A stretch of 64,000 bases of DNA from Streptomyces daqingensis (GCF_014645895.1 NZ_BMMP01000011.1:1-64000), one strand, 5' to 3'; counted from the stretch's first letter, positions 33,438 through 43,824 are shown. The notes: a model not told the origin generated them from the letters alone. Translations and numbers: made by a program.

Positions 33438-34156
33438 AGGGCACCGGCCATGCTGCGGGCGCGTCCGTCCCGGACGACGACCTCGCGGTCCGAGTAGGCG
33501 GCGACGCGCGACTCGTGGGTGACGAGGACGACCGCCGCGCCGGTCTCGCGGGCGGCCTCGGTGAGGAGCTGCATGACCCTCTCCCCGTTGAGCGAGTCGA
33601 GCGCGCCGGTCGGCTCGTCGGCGAAGAGCACGCTCGGACCGGCGGCCAACGCGCGGGCGACGGCGACGCGTTGGCCCTGCCCGCCGGAGACCTGGCCGGG
33701 ACGCTGGCCGCGTACGTCGTCCACTTCGAGCCGCTCCAGCCAGGAGGACGCACGCGACTCGGCCTCCCTGCGACCGAGGCCCGAGAGCCGCAGCGGCAGG
33801 GCCGCGTTCTCCAGGCAGCTCAACTCGGGTACCAGCTGGCCGAATTGGAAGACGAAGCCGAAGTCGCGCCGGCGCAGCGCGCTGCGCCGGGCGTCGGGCA
33901 TCCGCGAGAGCGTCTCTCCCCGGTACGTCACCGTGCCCGAGTCGGGCTGGACGATCCCCGCGAGGCAGTGCAGCAGCGTCGACTTGCCGGAGCCGGACGG
34001 CCCCATCACGGCGACGATCTCTCCGGCGCGGATCTCGAAGCCGGCGCCGTCGAGGGCGGCCGTCGAGCCGTACGTCTTGTGCAGGTCCGAGGCGGCGAGC
34101 AGGGATCCGGCGCCGGCTCCGCCGTCGTGCGGGCCGGCCGGTGCGTGGGCGGTCAT
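33434..34156 (-). CDS. ABC transporter ATP-binding protein
   Basis: This 240-aa ATPase is of the LolD/MacB type. Walker A is GPSGSGKST (about 52-60), the signature is VSGGQGQRVAVARAL, Walker B is VLFADEPTGALDS and the H-loop lies in VLVTHESR. The start at 34156 overlaps the padR stop (ATGA). With the FtsX-like permease it forms an exporter controlled by PadR. The substrate is unknown, although such pairs often give antimicrobial resistance. Confidence 0.95.
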   Translation of the reverse strand: MTAHAPAGPHDGGAGAGSLLAASDLHKTYGSTAALDGAGFEIRAGEIVAVMGPSGSGKSTLLHCLAGIVQPDSGTVTYRGETLSRMPDARRSALRRRDFGFVFQFGQLVPELSCLENAALPLRLSGLGRREAESRASSWLERLEVDDVRGQRPGQVSGGQGQRVAVARALAAGPSVLFADEPTGALDSLNGERVMQLLTEAARETGAAVVLVTHESRVAAYSDREVVVRDGRARSMAGAL

Positions 34157-34677
34157 GGCCGTACCTCCGAAGCGAGCTTGTCGAGTCGTGCGGCCGTCAG
34201 TTCCAGCCACCGCAGGTCGGCTTCGAGGTGGAACAGGGCGTGGTCGCAGATGAGCTGGTCCGCCAGGTCGCCGCCCTGCTTGCGCTTGGTCAACTCGCGC
34301 ATGAGACGGAGGTGTTCGGCGCGCTGGCCGTCGAGCAGATCGCCGGCGTCCCGGCCGGTGAGGAGGGCGAGCACGACCTTGGTGTAGAGGGTGCTCTGCA
34401 GGTAGGGCTCCGGCTTCTCGGGACGGGCGAGCCAGCCGGCGACGTCGGTGACGCCCGCGTCGGTGATGGCGTACCGCTTGCGGTCGGGCCCGCCGCCCGC
34501 CTCGATGCCGTCGACCTCGACGAGGCCGTTCTTCAGCAGCCGCGACATCGTCGAGTAGACCTGCCCGTAGTGCAGGGGGCGGTCGTGGCCGAAGCGTTCG
34601 TCGAAGGCCCGCTTGAGGTCGTAGCCGTGGCGGGGGCCGGACTCCAGGAGGCCGAGCAAGGTATGGCTGATGGACAT
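34153..34677 (-). CDS. PadR family transcriptional regulator
   Basis: This 174-aa PadR protein has a winged helix (about 1-85: SHTLLGLLESGPRHGYDLKR, LHYGQVYSTMSRLLKNGLVE and the wing GGPDRKRYAITDAG). A helical dimerisation domain follows. It heads the ABC exporter operon and likely represses it. A TATAGT -10 element lies 7 nt before the ATG with no ribosome site, so the mRNA is probably leaderless. The inverted repeat at 34686-34717 covers this promoter. Confidence 0.93.
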   Translation of the reverse strand: MSISHTLLGLLESGPRHGYDLKRAFDERFGHDRPLHYGQVYSTMSRLLKNGLVEVDGIEAGGGPDRKRYAITDAGVTDVAGWLARPEKPEPYLQSTLYTKVVLALLTGRDAGDLLDGQRAEHLRLMRELTKRKQGGDLADQLICDHALFHLEADLRWLELTAARLDKLASEVRP

Positions 34678-34685
34678 GGCGGAGA

Positions 34686-34717
34686 CTATACACACTATGT
34701 ATACCCCCTGTGTATAG
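34686..34717 (-). promoter_or_regulatory. PadR operator/promoter with inverted repeat
   Basis: CTATACACA and TGTGTATAG are perfect 9-bp arms 14 bp apart. A third half-site TGTATA lies between them, making an inner repeat TATACA-N5-TGTATA. The TATAGT -10 of the operon overlaps the proximal arm, so bound PadR would block transcription. Confidence 0.75.
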
Positions 34718-34998
34718 AAAGCGGGATACCGCTCCGGCCTGCGAAGACAGTGCGCTCCCTTCCCCCCACGGCCCGCTCCGGGGCGTACGTCCGGCCCTGC
34801 CCGCCCGGGCGTCCGGGCACCCCGCGGCCCCGGTCGCGGCGCGCTCGGCGGGGAGGACACGGCCTCGTCCAGGTCCGGCCTCTCCCTGCCGCAGCCCCGT
34901 ACCGCGCACCCGGGCAACCCCCGGACCCGCTCCTGCGTCAGCGATACCGGCACCGCTGTGGGTGCCGCGCCGTGATCGAGGACCGGGGGGTGCGATCG

Positions 34999-36975
34999 AT
35001 GGCACGCACTGCGGAGGAGCGCGCTCCCGTCTCCGGGACGTATCCGCCTGAACGGGACGGGGCGACCGGCACGCGTGCGGCACCCCCGGGGCTCCGCCCC
35101 GTCGCGGCGCCTCCCCCGCCGCCTCACGCTCCCGCCCCCGCGCTCCCGGACGACCCCGGGCGGACGCCCGCCCGGCGCGCCCGGCACCTGCTCGCGGTGG
35201 TCCGGCGCCCGTACTGGCAGCGCCCGCACCCCACTTGGCTGGTGCGGCGCTGGCCGGACCTGACCGCGACGTGCGCCGCCACCGTCTTCTTCTGGCTCTC
35301 CCTCACGCCGTCACTGGTGCCGCGGCCCTGGCTGCTGCAGGGCGTCATCGGCGGCATCACGGCGGCGATCGGCTACACCCTCGGCTCGCTGCTGGGCTGG
35401 CTGGTGCGCGGCGCCCTCGTACGGCTCCGCCCGCGCCTGCCCGCGCCGTCCCGGCTTCCCGCGGCATCCCGCCTGCACGCGGCGGCCCGCATGCCGCGCG
35501 AACGGGCGCGGGCCCACGCCTGGCAGGCGTACTACGTGCTCGCGGCTGGCCTCACCGTGCTGGCCCTCTCGGAGAGCGCCCGCATGCAGCGCGAACTGCG
35601 GGCGCTGCAGGAGCTCCCGGAGACCCTCACCTGGCACTCGATGATGATCGCGCTGGTGGCGCTGGTCCTGTGCGGGACGCTGCTGCTCCTGGCCCGCACG
35701 GTCCGGCTGTGCACCCGCGAGCTGATACGCGGCCTGTGCCGGTTCGTTCCGCGGCCTCTGGCCGTGGTCGCGGGCGTGCTGATCAGCGCCTGCGTGGTGG
35801 TCGTCGGCACCCGCGACGTCGTCTTCGACCGCGGTGTGATCGACGTCGTGTCCCGGATCGCGGCGGCCACCAACGACCGCACGAAGGACGGCATGGTCCA
35901 GCCGGGCTCTCCGTACGTCTCCGGCAGCCCCGGCTCCCTCATCAAGTGGGACGAACTGGGCTACGAGGGCCGCAACTTCACCGCCTCGTCGCTCACCGCC
36001 GCCCAGATCCGCGAGGTGACGCGGCGCCCCGCCGAGGACCCGGTGCGCGTCTACGTCGGCAAGCAGAGCATCGAGGCGCAGACGGCCGACGGCGACGAGG
36101 CGTCGACGTACGAGGCGGGCGCCCAGATCGCCGTCGCCGAACTGGAGCGGACCGGCGCCTTCAGCCGGGAGGTGCTGGCCGTCGCCGGCACCACGGGCAT
36201 GGGCTGGGTCAACTCGGCCGACGCGGAGCCCCTGGAGTACATGCACGGCGGCGACACGGCGATCGTGGCCATGCAGTACTCCTACTTGCCGAGCTGGGTC
36301 TCCTTCGTCGTCGACAAGGAGCAGGCGGGCCGGGCGAACCGGGCGCTGGTGAAGGCCGTCCGCGCACGCTGGCTGCGGGAACCGCCGCAGAGCCGCCCGC
36401 GGCTGGTCGTCTTCGGCGAGAGCCTCGGCGCCTACGGCATCGAGGCGGCCTTCGACGGGCCGCGCGACCTGCTGTCGAAGGTGGACGGCGCGGTGCTGGC
36501 CGGTTCCCCCAACTTCTCCCCCATCCGCCGGGAACTCACCGCGGGCCGCGACGCCGGCAGCCCCGTGTGGCGTCCGCAGTACGACGACGGACGGCACTTC
36601 CGCTTCGCGCAGTGGCCGCGGAAGGACCTCGCCCGGCCGCCGGGCCCCTGGCACGGTCCGCGCGTGGTCTATCTGCAGAACGCCTCGGACGCGATCGTGT
36701 GGTGGTCGTGGGATCTGGCGCTGGAGCGGCCGCCCTGGCTGCGGGAGCCGCTCGGCCCGGACATCACGAAGGAGGTCGGCTGGTTCCCCTTCGTCACCTT
36801 CTGGCAGACCACCGTCGACATCGCCGTCTCCTACGAGGTGGACGCCCCCCACGGCCACCGCTACGGCACCGGCTCGGTGGAGGCGTGGGGCGCGGTGGCG
36901 CCTCCCGACGGCTGGAGCGCCGCCGATCAGAGGCGCCTGAAGCGCCACATGGACACCCGCCAGGCCCCGTACTGA
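34999..36975 (+). CDS. Alpha/beta-hydrolase family membrane protein (Abhydrolase_9)
   Basis: This 658-aa protein has a proline-rich N-terminus and about five transmembrane segments between about 100 and 275 (for example MMIALVALVLCGTLLLLART). A C-terminal alpha/beta hydrolase domain of the Abhydrolase_9 type follows, with the nucleophile S475 in FGESLGAYG. Further family segments are RVYVGKQSIEAQTADGDEAS, EPLEYMHGGDTAIVAMQYSY and SWVSFVVDKEQAGRANRALV. It may be a membrane-linked lipase or esterase, but the substrate is unknown. The ATG follows a G-rich stretch. The GTG at 34990 is another possible start. Confidence 0.9.
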   Translation: MARTAEERAPVSGTYPPERDGATGTRAAPPGLRPVAAPPPPPHAPAPALPDDPGRTPARRARHLLAVVRRPYWQRPHPTWLVRRWPDLTATCAATVFFWLSLTPSLVPRPWLLQGVIGGITAAIGYTLGSLLGWLVRGALVRLRPRLPAPSRLPAASRLHAAARMPRERARAHAWQAYYVLAAGLTVLALSESARMQRELRALQELPETLTWHSMMIALVALVLCGTLLLLARTVRLCTRELIRGLCRFVPRPLAVVAGVLISACVVVVGTRDVVFDRGVIDVVSRIAAATNDRTKDGMVQPGSPYVSGSPGSLIKWDELGYEGRNFTASSLTAAQIREVTRRPAEDPVRVYVGKQSIEAQTADGDEASTYEAGAQIAVAELERTGAFSREVLAVAGTTGMGWVNSADAEPLEYMHGGDTAIVAMQYSYLPSWVSFVVDKEQAGRANRALVKAVRARWLREPPQSRPRLVVFGESLGAYGIEAAFDGPRDLLSKVDGAVLAGSPNFSPIRRELTAGRDAGSPVWRPQYDDGRHFRFAQWPRKDLARPPGPWHGPRVVYLQNASDAIVWWSWDLALERPPWLREPLGPDITKEVGWFPFVTFWQTTVDIAVSYEVDAPHGHRYGTGSVEAWGAVAPPDGWSAADQRRLKRHMDTRQAPY

Positions 36976-36982
36976 CGCCGCA

Positions 36983-37003
36983 GCCGGGGAGAGCACCCCC
37001 GGC
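36983..37003. terminator. Short hairpin between convergent genes
   Basis: GCCGGGG pairs with CCCCGGC around a seven-base loop, 7 bp after the hydrolase stop. It could serve both convergent genes. Confidence 0.5.
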
Positions 37004-37027
37004 CCGCGGAAAACGTCACAACCGCCC

Positions 37028-38524
37028 CTACGGCGTCCCGCCGGGCTTCCCCGGAGAGTCCGGGCCGTCCTGGGGGCGGGCCGGCGGGGCGCCGTCCGCC
37101 GCCTCCGTGGGAGAGGCGCCGGGTTCCGCGGGCGTGGTCTGGCCCTTCTGCAGTGCGGGAGCCTCCCCGGCTCCGGCGCCCTTGCCGGCCGGCGCTTCCC
37201 CGGCGGGCCCCTGCGGCCCGCCGGCGACGGCGAGTACGCCCGGGCCGCGCGGGTGGGTCCCTTCCGAGAACGCCCGCAGATACCCGACCGCCGTGTTGAG
37301 CACGGCCACGAGCGGCACCGCGACGACCGCGCCCGGGATGCCCGCGATGAGGCTGCCGCCGGTGACCGCGAGCACCACCGCCAGGGGATGCACCCGTACG
37401 AGACGGCCCAGGATGAACGGCTGCAGGACGTGGCTCTCGATCTGCTGGACCAGCAGCACGACGCCGAGCACCAGCAGACCCGTGACGGGCCCGTTGGTGA
37501 CGAGGGCGACGAGCACCGCCAGCGCCCCGGAGACCACCGCGCCCACGATCGGCACGAACGCGAAGATGAAGATGAGCACGGCCAGCGGCACCGCGAGCGG
37601 CACGTCGAGGATGTAGATGCCCACGCCGATGAAGATCGCGTCGATCATGGCGACGATCACGGTCCCGCGTACGTACCCGGTGAGCGTGGTCCAGGCACGC
37701 GGTCCGGCACCGGCGACTCCCTCGCGCGCCGCCGCGGGCACGAGCTTCAGCACCCAGTTCCAGATGCGGTCGCCGTCGTAGAGCAGGAAGAGCGTGATGA
37801 ACATCGCCAGCGCCGCGCCGGAGAGGAACTCCAGCAGCACCGTGACACCTTCGAGCCCGGCGGAGGTGACTTCCTTGCTGTTGTCGCCCAGCCACTGGCT
37901 CAGGTTCTTCGCGACGTCGTTGACCTGCTGCTCGGAGACGTGGAACGGGCCCTGCACCGCCCAGCGCTGACCCTCGTCGATGGCCTGCTGCACCCGCTCG
38001 GTGAGGGTGGGCAGGTTCTCGGTGACCTGCCAGACCACGAACCAGCCGACCAGGCCCATCACCACGAAACCGGTGATGAAGGTGATCGCGGTGGCCAGTC
38101 CGCGTCCCACGCGGTGGCGCCTGAGGCGGGCGACGGTGGGCTGCAGCAGCGCCGTCACCAACAGGCCCGCGGAGAAGGCGAGTACGAGCAGGCTGATCGA
38201 GCTGATCACCTGTATCAGCACCCAGACGAGACCCGCGAGCACCAGCAGCCGCCAGGCCGACTCGCCCGCGACCCGCAGCCCCCACGGCACGACGGAGGCG
38301 GGCGCCGGCCGGCCCCCTCCGGACGCGGGTGCGGATTCCGGCGCCATCGGCGGCGGAGTACCGGGCGGCGCCTCCGCACCGGTCTGCGCGCCCTGCGAGG
38401 CGTACCCCCCGGCGCCCACGCCGGTGATCGCCTCCTGCCTGGCGAGCTGCTCCGCCCGCCTCTCCGCGATACGGGCCCCCAGTCGCGCCACGCCGTCGCG
38501 CAGCCTGTCCACCCTGTTCGTCAT
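37028..38524 (-). CDS. AI-2E family transporter
   Basis: This 498-aa protein of the PF01594 family has about eight transmembrane segments. The segments include LRVAGESAWRLLVLAGLVWV, LVLAFSAGLLVTALLQPTVA, the conserved FIFAFVPIVGAVVSGALAVL, and QIESHVLQPFILGRLVRVHP near the end. A Pro/Gly/Ala-rich linker precedes the membrane part and a disordered tail follows. Members transport autoinducer-2 or ions, and the substrate cannot be told here. The ATG at 38524 follows GGAGG by eight bases. Confidence 0.92.
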   Translation of the reverse strand: MTNRVDRLRDGVARLGARIAERRAEQLARQEAITGVGAGGYASQGAQTGAEAPPGTPPPMAPESAPASGGGRPAPASVVPWGLRVAGESAWRLLVLAGLVWVLIQVISSISLLVLAFSAGLLVTALLQPTVARLRRHRVGRGLATAITFITGFVVMGLVGWFVVWQVTENLPTLTERVQQAIDEGQRWAVQGPFHVSEQQVNDVAKNLSQWLGDNSKEVTSAGLEGVTVLLEFLSGAALAMFITLFLLYDGDRIWNWVLKLVPAAAREGVAGAGPRAWTTLTGYVRGTVIVAMIDAIFIGVGIYILDVPLAVPLAVLIFIFAFVPIVGAVVSGALAVLVALVTNGPVTGLLVLGVVLLVQQIESHVLQPFILGRLVRVHPLAVVLAVTGGSLIAGIPGAVVAVPLVAVLNTAVGYLRAFSEGTHPRGPGVLAVAGGPQGPAGEAPAGKGAGAGEAPALQKGQTTPAEPGASPTEAADGAPPARPQDGPDSPGKPGGTP

Positions 38525-38687
38525 CCCGCGTCCTCCGCCCCCTGCTGAACTCTTCCGGGCCGCCTGCGGACCGGGAGGCGCACCCAAACCCGGCCGTCAT
38601 CGCTGCCGTTGGATGACGACGTTACCGGCGTGGAGGTTGCTTGCGTCATGGACGCGCGATGACGTTCACCACCCGGGCACACCGCAC

Positions 38688-38723
38688 GCTCACCCCCGGC
38701 CCGTGGATCCGGGCCGGGGGTGA
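38688..38723 (-). terminator. Terminator of the SLT gene
   Basis: The 15-bp perfect arms CTCACCCCCGGCCCG and CGGGCCGGGGGTGAG flank the loop TGGATC. It lies 49 bp after the SLT stop. Confidence 0.85.
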
Positions 38724-38771
38724 GTCGCTGAAGCTTGTGGAGGTGTGAGGTTCAGCGCAGGGCGCTGCCGC

Positions 38772-39461
38772 TCAGTACCAGTTGTTGGCCTGCCAGAAGT
38801 CCCAGGCACCACAGGGGCTGCCGTAGCGGCTGTCCATGTAGTTCAGGCCCCACTTGATCTGGGTGGCGGGGTTGGTGCGCCAGTCGGCACCCGCGGAGGC
38901 CATCTTGGAACCGGGCAGAGCCTGCATGAGGCCGTAGGCACCGGAGGAGGGGTTGCTGGCCTGGTAGTTCCAGCCCGACTCGCGCTCGACGATCTGCGAG
39001 AAGCACTGGAACTGGCCCGCGCCGACGATCTTCTTGGCCATCGACTGGACTTCGGCCGTCGTGTAGGAGGCCTTCTGCGCGAAGTCTCCCGCGTCTGCAC
39101 GCGCGGAACGACTCGCCGCCTCCTTCGCCGCACGCTCCTTGGCTGCCTTCTCCGCTGCGGCCTTCTTGGCCGCCGCGGCCTCGGCTGCCTGCTTGCGCGC
39201 GGCCTCCTCAGCGGACTTCTTCGCCTCCGCGTGCGCTGCGGAGGACGCGGAGTCCGCCTGCTGCGTCAGGGAAGCGGTCTGAACCTGGGCCTGCTGACCC
39301 GCCGGTATGTCTGCGAGGAGCGTCGCGTCAGCAGCGGTGGCCTCGACGTCGTTCGTCGTCTGGCCCTGCTGGCTACCGGAAGCCACACCGACGACGGCGC
39401 CGACGGTGGTGACCGCGGTGGCGGACGCCACGGCGAATCCCCGGACGGAGATCCGAGTCAC
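38772..39461 (-). CDS. Secreted transglycosylase SLT domain protein
   Basis: This 229-aa secreted protein has a signal peptide (about 1-29, with GFAVASATAVTTVGAVVGVA). A Gln/Thr-rich stretch and an Ala/Lys/Glu coiled coil (about 70-120, repeated AAKKAAAEKAAKERAAKEAA) follow. A C-terminal lytic-transglycosylase-like domain has SQIVERESGWNYQASNPSSG, AYGLMQALPGSKMAS and INYMDSRYG-like WGLNYMDSRYGSP. The catalytic glutamate is in VERESGW. It cleaves peptidoglycan outside the cell. The GTG start follows GGAAGGA. It may act in growth or spore germination. Confidence 0.9.
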   Translation of the reverse strand: MTRISVRGFAVASATAVTTVGAVVGVASGSQQGQTTNDVEATAADATLLADIPAGQQAQVQTASLTQQADSASSAAHAEAKKSAEEAARKQAAEAAAAKKAAAEKAAKERAAKEAASRSARADAGDFAQKASYTTAEVQSMAKKIVGAGQFQCFSQIVERESGWNYQASNPSSGAYGLMQALPGSKMASAGADWRTNPATQIKWGLNYMDSRYGSPCGAWDFWQANNWY

Positions 39462-40051
39462 ACGTTTTCCTTCCAACGTGCCCGCTTGAGTGACCGCGCG
39501 GGCGCAATCGTGCCCCTGGCACTGACCCCCTCGGAACTTGGTCACCGGAGGTACTGGCCCGGTTGGGCTTCCCCGACGAACGGGAAGAGCCCGCGTGGTG
39601 CTCGGGCGGCATACGGCGTGACTGCTGTTCAGTTCTGTACTGCCGTGCGGTGCCGCACCTTTGGGGGTGCCGCTGTGCCGTATGCGGGGCCTGACAGGAA
39701 CCACACCCTGCCGGACGCGAGCAGTCCGAGGCAATTCCGCACCGAGTGGGATAGGTCACAGGGAGTTTGGCTGTCACATTCCCCGGAAAGCAGGGCGTAC
39801 CACGGGGCGCCCGGCTAGGCTGCTGGACCCTCTCGCGGCTCCCCCGCCAGTGGTGCGACCTATGGTCGACTCCCGTGTCATCGCCGCAGGTCAGGGCGGC
39901 ACGGAGGGAGTCCGGAAGGAGAGCGCGGGCCGGCGGCGAACATCACCCGCACGAGGTATCAGCGGTCCGCCCCGCACTCGCGGCCCGCACGCCGACGCGA
40001 CGGCGCCGGCCGTCCCGTGGGGACGACCGGCGCCGATCACCTCAACTGCCG
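39462..40051. other. 590-bp gap upstream of the SLT gene
   Basis: The gap carries the SLT promoter and leader. The long spacing suggests a structured leader, but I could not match the ydaO (c-di-AMP) riboswitch core found before many Streptomyces cell-wall hydrolase genes. No coding sequence is supported. Confidence 0.4.
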
Positions 40052-41374
40052 TCAGATATTCACCTCTTCAAGCATTTCGGTCACAAGCGCCGCGATGGGC
40101 GACCTTTCGGACCGGCTGAGTGTGATGTGCGCGAAGAGCGGGTGGCCCTTCAGCTTCTCCACGACCGCGACCACCCCGTCGTAGCGCCCGACGCGCAGAT
40201 TGTCCCGCTGCGCCACGTCATGGGTGAGTACGACCCGCGAACCGGAGCCGATCCGGGAGAGGACCGTCAGCAGGACGTTCCGCTCGAGCGACTGGGCCTC
40301 GTCCACGATCACGAAGGCGTCGTGCAGCGAGCGTCCCCGGATGTGCGTCAGCGGCAGCACTTCCAGCATCCCGCGCTCCACGACCTCGTCGATCACCTCG
40401 CGGCTCGTGACCGCCGAGAGGGTGTCGAAGACCGCCTGCGCCCAGGGGTTCATCTTCTCGGCCTCGGTGCCCGGGAGGTAGCCCAGATCCTGACCGCCGA
40501 CCGCGTACAGCGGCCGGAAGACCATGACCTTCCGGTGCTGCCGGCGCTCAAGCACCGCCTCCAGACCGGCGCAGAGCGCGAGGGCGCTCTTACCCGTGCC
40601 GGCACGCCCGCCCATGGACAGGATGCCGACCTCGGGGTCGAGCAGCAGGTCGAGAGCGATGCGCTGCTCCGCGCTGCGGCCCTTGATGCCGAACGCCTCG
40701 CGGTCGCCGCGTACGAGCTTCACCCTCCCCTGCGGCGTCACCCGTCCGAGCGCTTTGCCCTTCTCCGACTGGAGCACCAGGCCGGTGTGGACGGGCAGTT
40801 CGGCCGCTTCGGGGACGAAGACGCTGTCCGCTGCGAAGAGTTCGTCGACGTCCTCGCCGGCGAGGGTCAGCTCGGACATGCCGGTCCAGCCCGACTCGGT
40901 GATCGCGAGCTCCGCGCGGTACTCCTCGGCGAGGAGCCCGACCGACGACGCCTTGATCCGCAGCGGCAGGTCCTTGGAGACGACCGTCACGTCGTACCCC
41001 TCGGCCTGCAGGTTGCGGGCCACCGCGAGGATCCGCGAGTCGTTGTCCTCCAGCCGGAAGCCTGCCGGCAGGACACCGGTGTCGGAGTGGTTGAGCTCCA
41101 CGCGCAGGGAGCCGCCCACCTCCCCGATCGGAATGGGAGCGTCGAGCCGGCCGTACCGGACGCGGTACTCATCCAGCCTCCGCAGCGCCTGACGTGCGAA
41201 GTAGCCGAGCTCCGGGTGATGCCGCTTTGCCTCCAACTCGGTCACGACGACGACGGGGAGCACCACTTCGTGCTCCTCGAAACGGTCCATTGCCGTCGGG
41301 TCTGCGAGCAGCACGCTTGTGTCGATCACATACGTGCGCCGGTCGGAATCGTTGCGCTTCTTGCTTGTCACCAC
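40052..41374 (-). CDS. PIN-PhoH family protein
   Basis: This 440-aa fusion has an N-terminal PIN ribonuclease-like domain (about 12-150). Its acidic residues lie in YVIDTSVLLADP, VTELEAKRHHPELGY and EDNDSRILAVARNL. A C-terminal PhoH ATPase domain (about 230-440) has Walker A GGRAGTGKSALAL and Walker B VIVDEAQSLERN. PhoH2-type proteins of actinobacteria act as RNA helicase/ribonuclease. The GTG at 41374 gives the family N-terminus (VTSKK). A second GTG at 41371 follows at once. Confidence 0.94.
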   Translation of the reverse strand: MVTSKKRNDSDRRTYVIDTSVLLADPTAMDRFEEHEVVLPVVVVTELEAKRHHPELGYFARQALRRLDEYRVRYGRLDAPIPIGEVGGSLRVELNHSDTGVLPAGFRLEDNDSRILAVARNLQAEGYDVTVVSKDLPLRIKASSVGLLAEEYRAELAITESGWTGMSELTLAGEDVDELFAADSVFVPEAAELPVHTGLVLQSEKGKALGRVTPQGRVKLVRGDREAFGIKGRSAEQRIALDLLLDPEVGILSMGGRAGTGKSALALCAGLEAVLERRQHRKVMVFRPLYAVGGQDLGYLPGTEAEKMNPWAQAVFDTLSAVTSREVIDEVVERGMLEVLPLTHIRGRSLHDAFVIVDEAQSLERNVLLTVLSRIGSGSRVVLTHDVAQRDNLRVGRYDGVVAVVEKLKGHPLFAHITLSRSERSPIAALVTEMLEEVNI

Positions 41375-41741
41375 GGGTGGACGAACCCCCTCGGAAGAGG
41401 TCGGGGTGCGACGGCGTCGCAAGGGAAGAGACCGGTCCGGACCCGCGCGGAGCGGGCCGTGCACCGGCCCTCCGCGACATCCGCGTCGCCGCAATGCCTC
41501 TGCGGTCGTCCGTGGTCTGCAATCGGGCCTCCCGGCACCGGAGCCTGTGGAGGGCCCCGGCCATGAAGCTGATATTCCCCTGGGCGGCGACAAGCATGCA
41601 ACGGCATATGCGGTGGTCCACGCGCGGGTGACCGAGGGGACCCGAAACGGGGATTTCCCTGCAGCTCCCGGCCCTGAGCGCTTTCGCAGAGCCCGCATAT
41701 CCCTTACGCGCTCCCCCGGGCGCCGTGCGCGCCCGGCGGGG
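41375..41741. other. 367-bp gap between phoH and the isoprenyl transferase
   Basis: It contains the phoH promoter region. No gene, hairpin or repeat stands out on either strand. Confidence 0.4.
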
Positions 41742-42503
<762 letters not shown>

Positions 42504-42624
42504 GGGAATGGCCAGCCCCTCCTTGGCGAGTCCGGGATTCTTGAACCTTACTGCCGGTGAAGACCCCGGACGAAGCCGGGCGGCTCCCGGGGCCGGGCCG
42601 CGGGGAAACTGATAGTAAAGGCCC

Positions 42625-43695
42625 ATGACGCACGACTCCTCCCTCCCCTCACAGTCCTCTCTTTTTCCCTACAGCGCCGACGAAAGCCGCTACGGCTCCA
42701 TGGCCTACCGGCGCACCGGACGCTCCGGCCTGAAGCTGCCCGCCGTCTCTCTCGGGCTGTGGCACAACTTCGGCGACGACCGTCCCCTGGAGACCCAACG
42801 GGCCATCCTGCGGCGGGCGTTCGACCTGGGCGTCACGCACTTCGACCTGGCCAACAACTACGGACCGCCGCCCGGCTCGGCCGAGCTGAACTTCGGCAAA
42901 CTGATGGCGCAGGACTTCCGCCCGTACCGTGACGAGATGGTCATATCGACCAAGGCCGGCTATCTCATGCACCCGGGCCCGTACGGCGAGTGGGGCTCCC
43001 GCAAGTACCTGCTGTCGTCCCTGGACGCCTCCCTGCGGCGCATGGGGCTCGACTACGTCGACATCTTCTACTCCCACCGCTTCGACCCGGAGACCCCGCT
43101 GGAGGAGACGATGGGGGCGCTCGCCTCCGCCGTGCGGCAGGGCAAGGCCCTGTACGCGGGCGTCTCCTCCTACAACGCGCGGCGCACGCGCGAGGCGGCG
43201 GGCCTGCTGCGGGAGATGGGCGTTCCGGCCCTCATCCACCAGCCGTCCTACTCGATGCTGAACCGCTGGACGGAGGAGGACGGGCTGCTGGACACCCTGG
43301 AGCAGGAGGGCATGGGGTGCATCTCCTTCGCCCCCCTCGCACAGGGCCTGCTCACCGACAAGTACCTGGACGGCGTTCCGGAGGGCTCGCGGGCCGCGCA
43401 GGGCAAGTCGCTGGACCCGGGGCTGCTGACCGAGGACGTCGTGAGCCGTCTCCGCGGGCTCGACGGCATCGCCCGTCGACGCGGGCAGACGCTGGCCCAG
43501 CTCGCGCTGCGGTGGGTGCTGCGGGACGAGCGGATGACGTCGGCGCTGATCGGCGCCAGCAGCGTGCGGCAGCTGGAGGCGAACGTGGCGGCGCTCGAAG
43601 GGCCGCCCCTCACGGAGGAGGAGCTGCGCGAGATCGACTCCTACGCCGTCTCCGAGCCGGGGACCAACATCTGGTCACGCAGCAGCGAGAGTTGA
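42625..43695 (+). CDS. mgrA: Aldo/keto reductase, L-glyceraldehyde 3-phosphate reductase type
   Basis: This 356-aa NADPH-dependent AKR resembles YghZ. The catalytic residues are D74, Y79 and K110, with H in DYVDIFYSHRFDPETPLEET. The cofactor site is near ALIGASSVRQLEANVAAL. The N-terminus has MAYRRTGRSGLKLPAVSLGL. Substrates include methylglyoxal and L-glyceraldehyde 3-phosphate. A GATAGT -10-like hexamer lies 8 nt upstream of the ATG, with AAAGG between them, so the leader is very short. It is divergent from the isoprenyl transferase gene. Confidence 0.93.
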   Translation: MTHDSSLPSQSSLFPYSADESRYGSMAYRRTGRSGLKLPAVSLGLWHNFGDDRPLETQRAILRRAFDLGVTHFDLANNYGPPPGSAELNFGKLMAQDFRPYRDEMVISTKAGYLMHPGPYGEWGSRKYLLSSLDASLRRMGLDYVDIFYSHRFDPETPLEETMGALASAVRQGKALYAGVSSYNARRTREAAGLLREMGVPALIHQPSYSMLNRWTEEDGLLDTLEQEGMGCISFAPLAQGLLTDKYLDGVPEGSRAAQGKSLDPGLLTEDVVSRLRGLDGIARRRGQTLAQLALRWVLRDERMTSALIGASSVRQLEANVAALEGPPLTEEELREIDSYAVSEPGTNIWSRSSES

Positions 43696-43790
43696 GCCTC
43701 GGCTGACGCGCGCGGAGCCGCGCCGGCGGCCCGTGGGGAGGGGCGCCGCGGCGGCTCACGGCGCGGGGAGGAGAAGCGGGACACGAAAAA

Positions 43791-43824
43791 CGGGCCGGTC
43801 CGTGGGGGGATACGGACCGGCCCG
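43791..43824. terminator. Bidirectional intrinsic terminator
   Basis: The 13-bp perfect arms CGGGCCGGTCCGT and ACGGACCGGCCCG flank an eight-base loop. AAAAA lies on the left side, so the minus-strand transcript of the prepilin peptidase ends in a U-tract. The aldo/keto reductase gene converges on it. Confidence 0.9.

Noticed and set aside
34701..34706. GGGTAT on the minus strand at the padR promoter as a SigB site
   Set aside because: No matching -35 element. The sequence is explained by the PadR inverted repeat.
39462..40051. ydaO c-di-AMP riboswitch before the SLT gene
   Set aside because: Streptomyces cell-wall hydrolases often have one, but the conserved core could not be matched on the minus strand.
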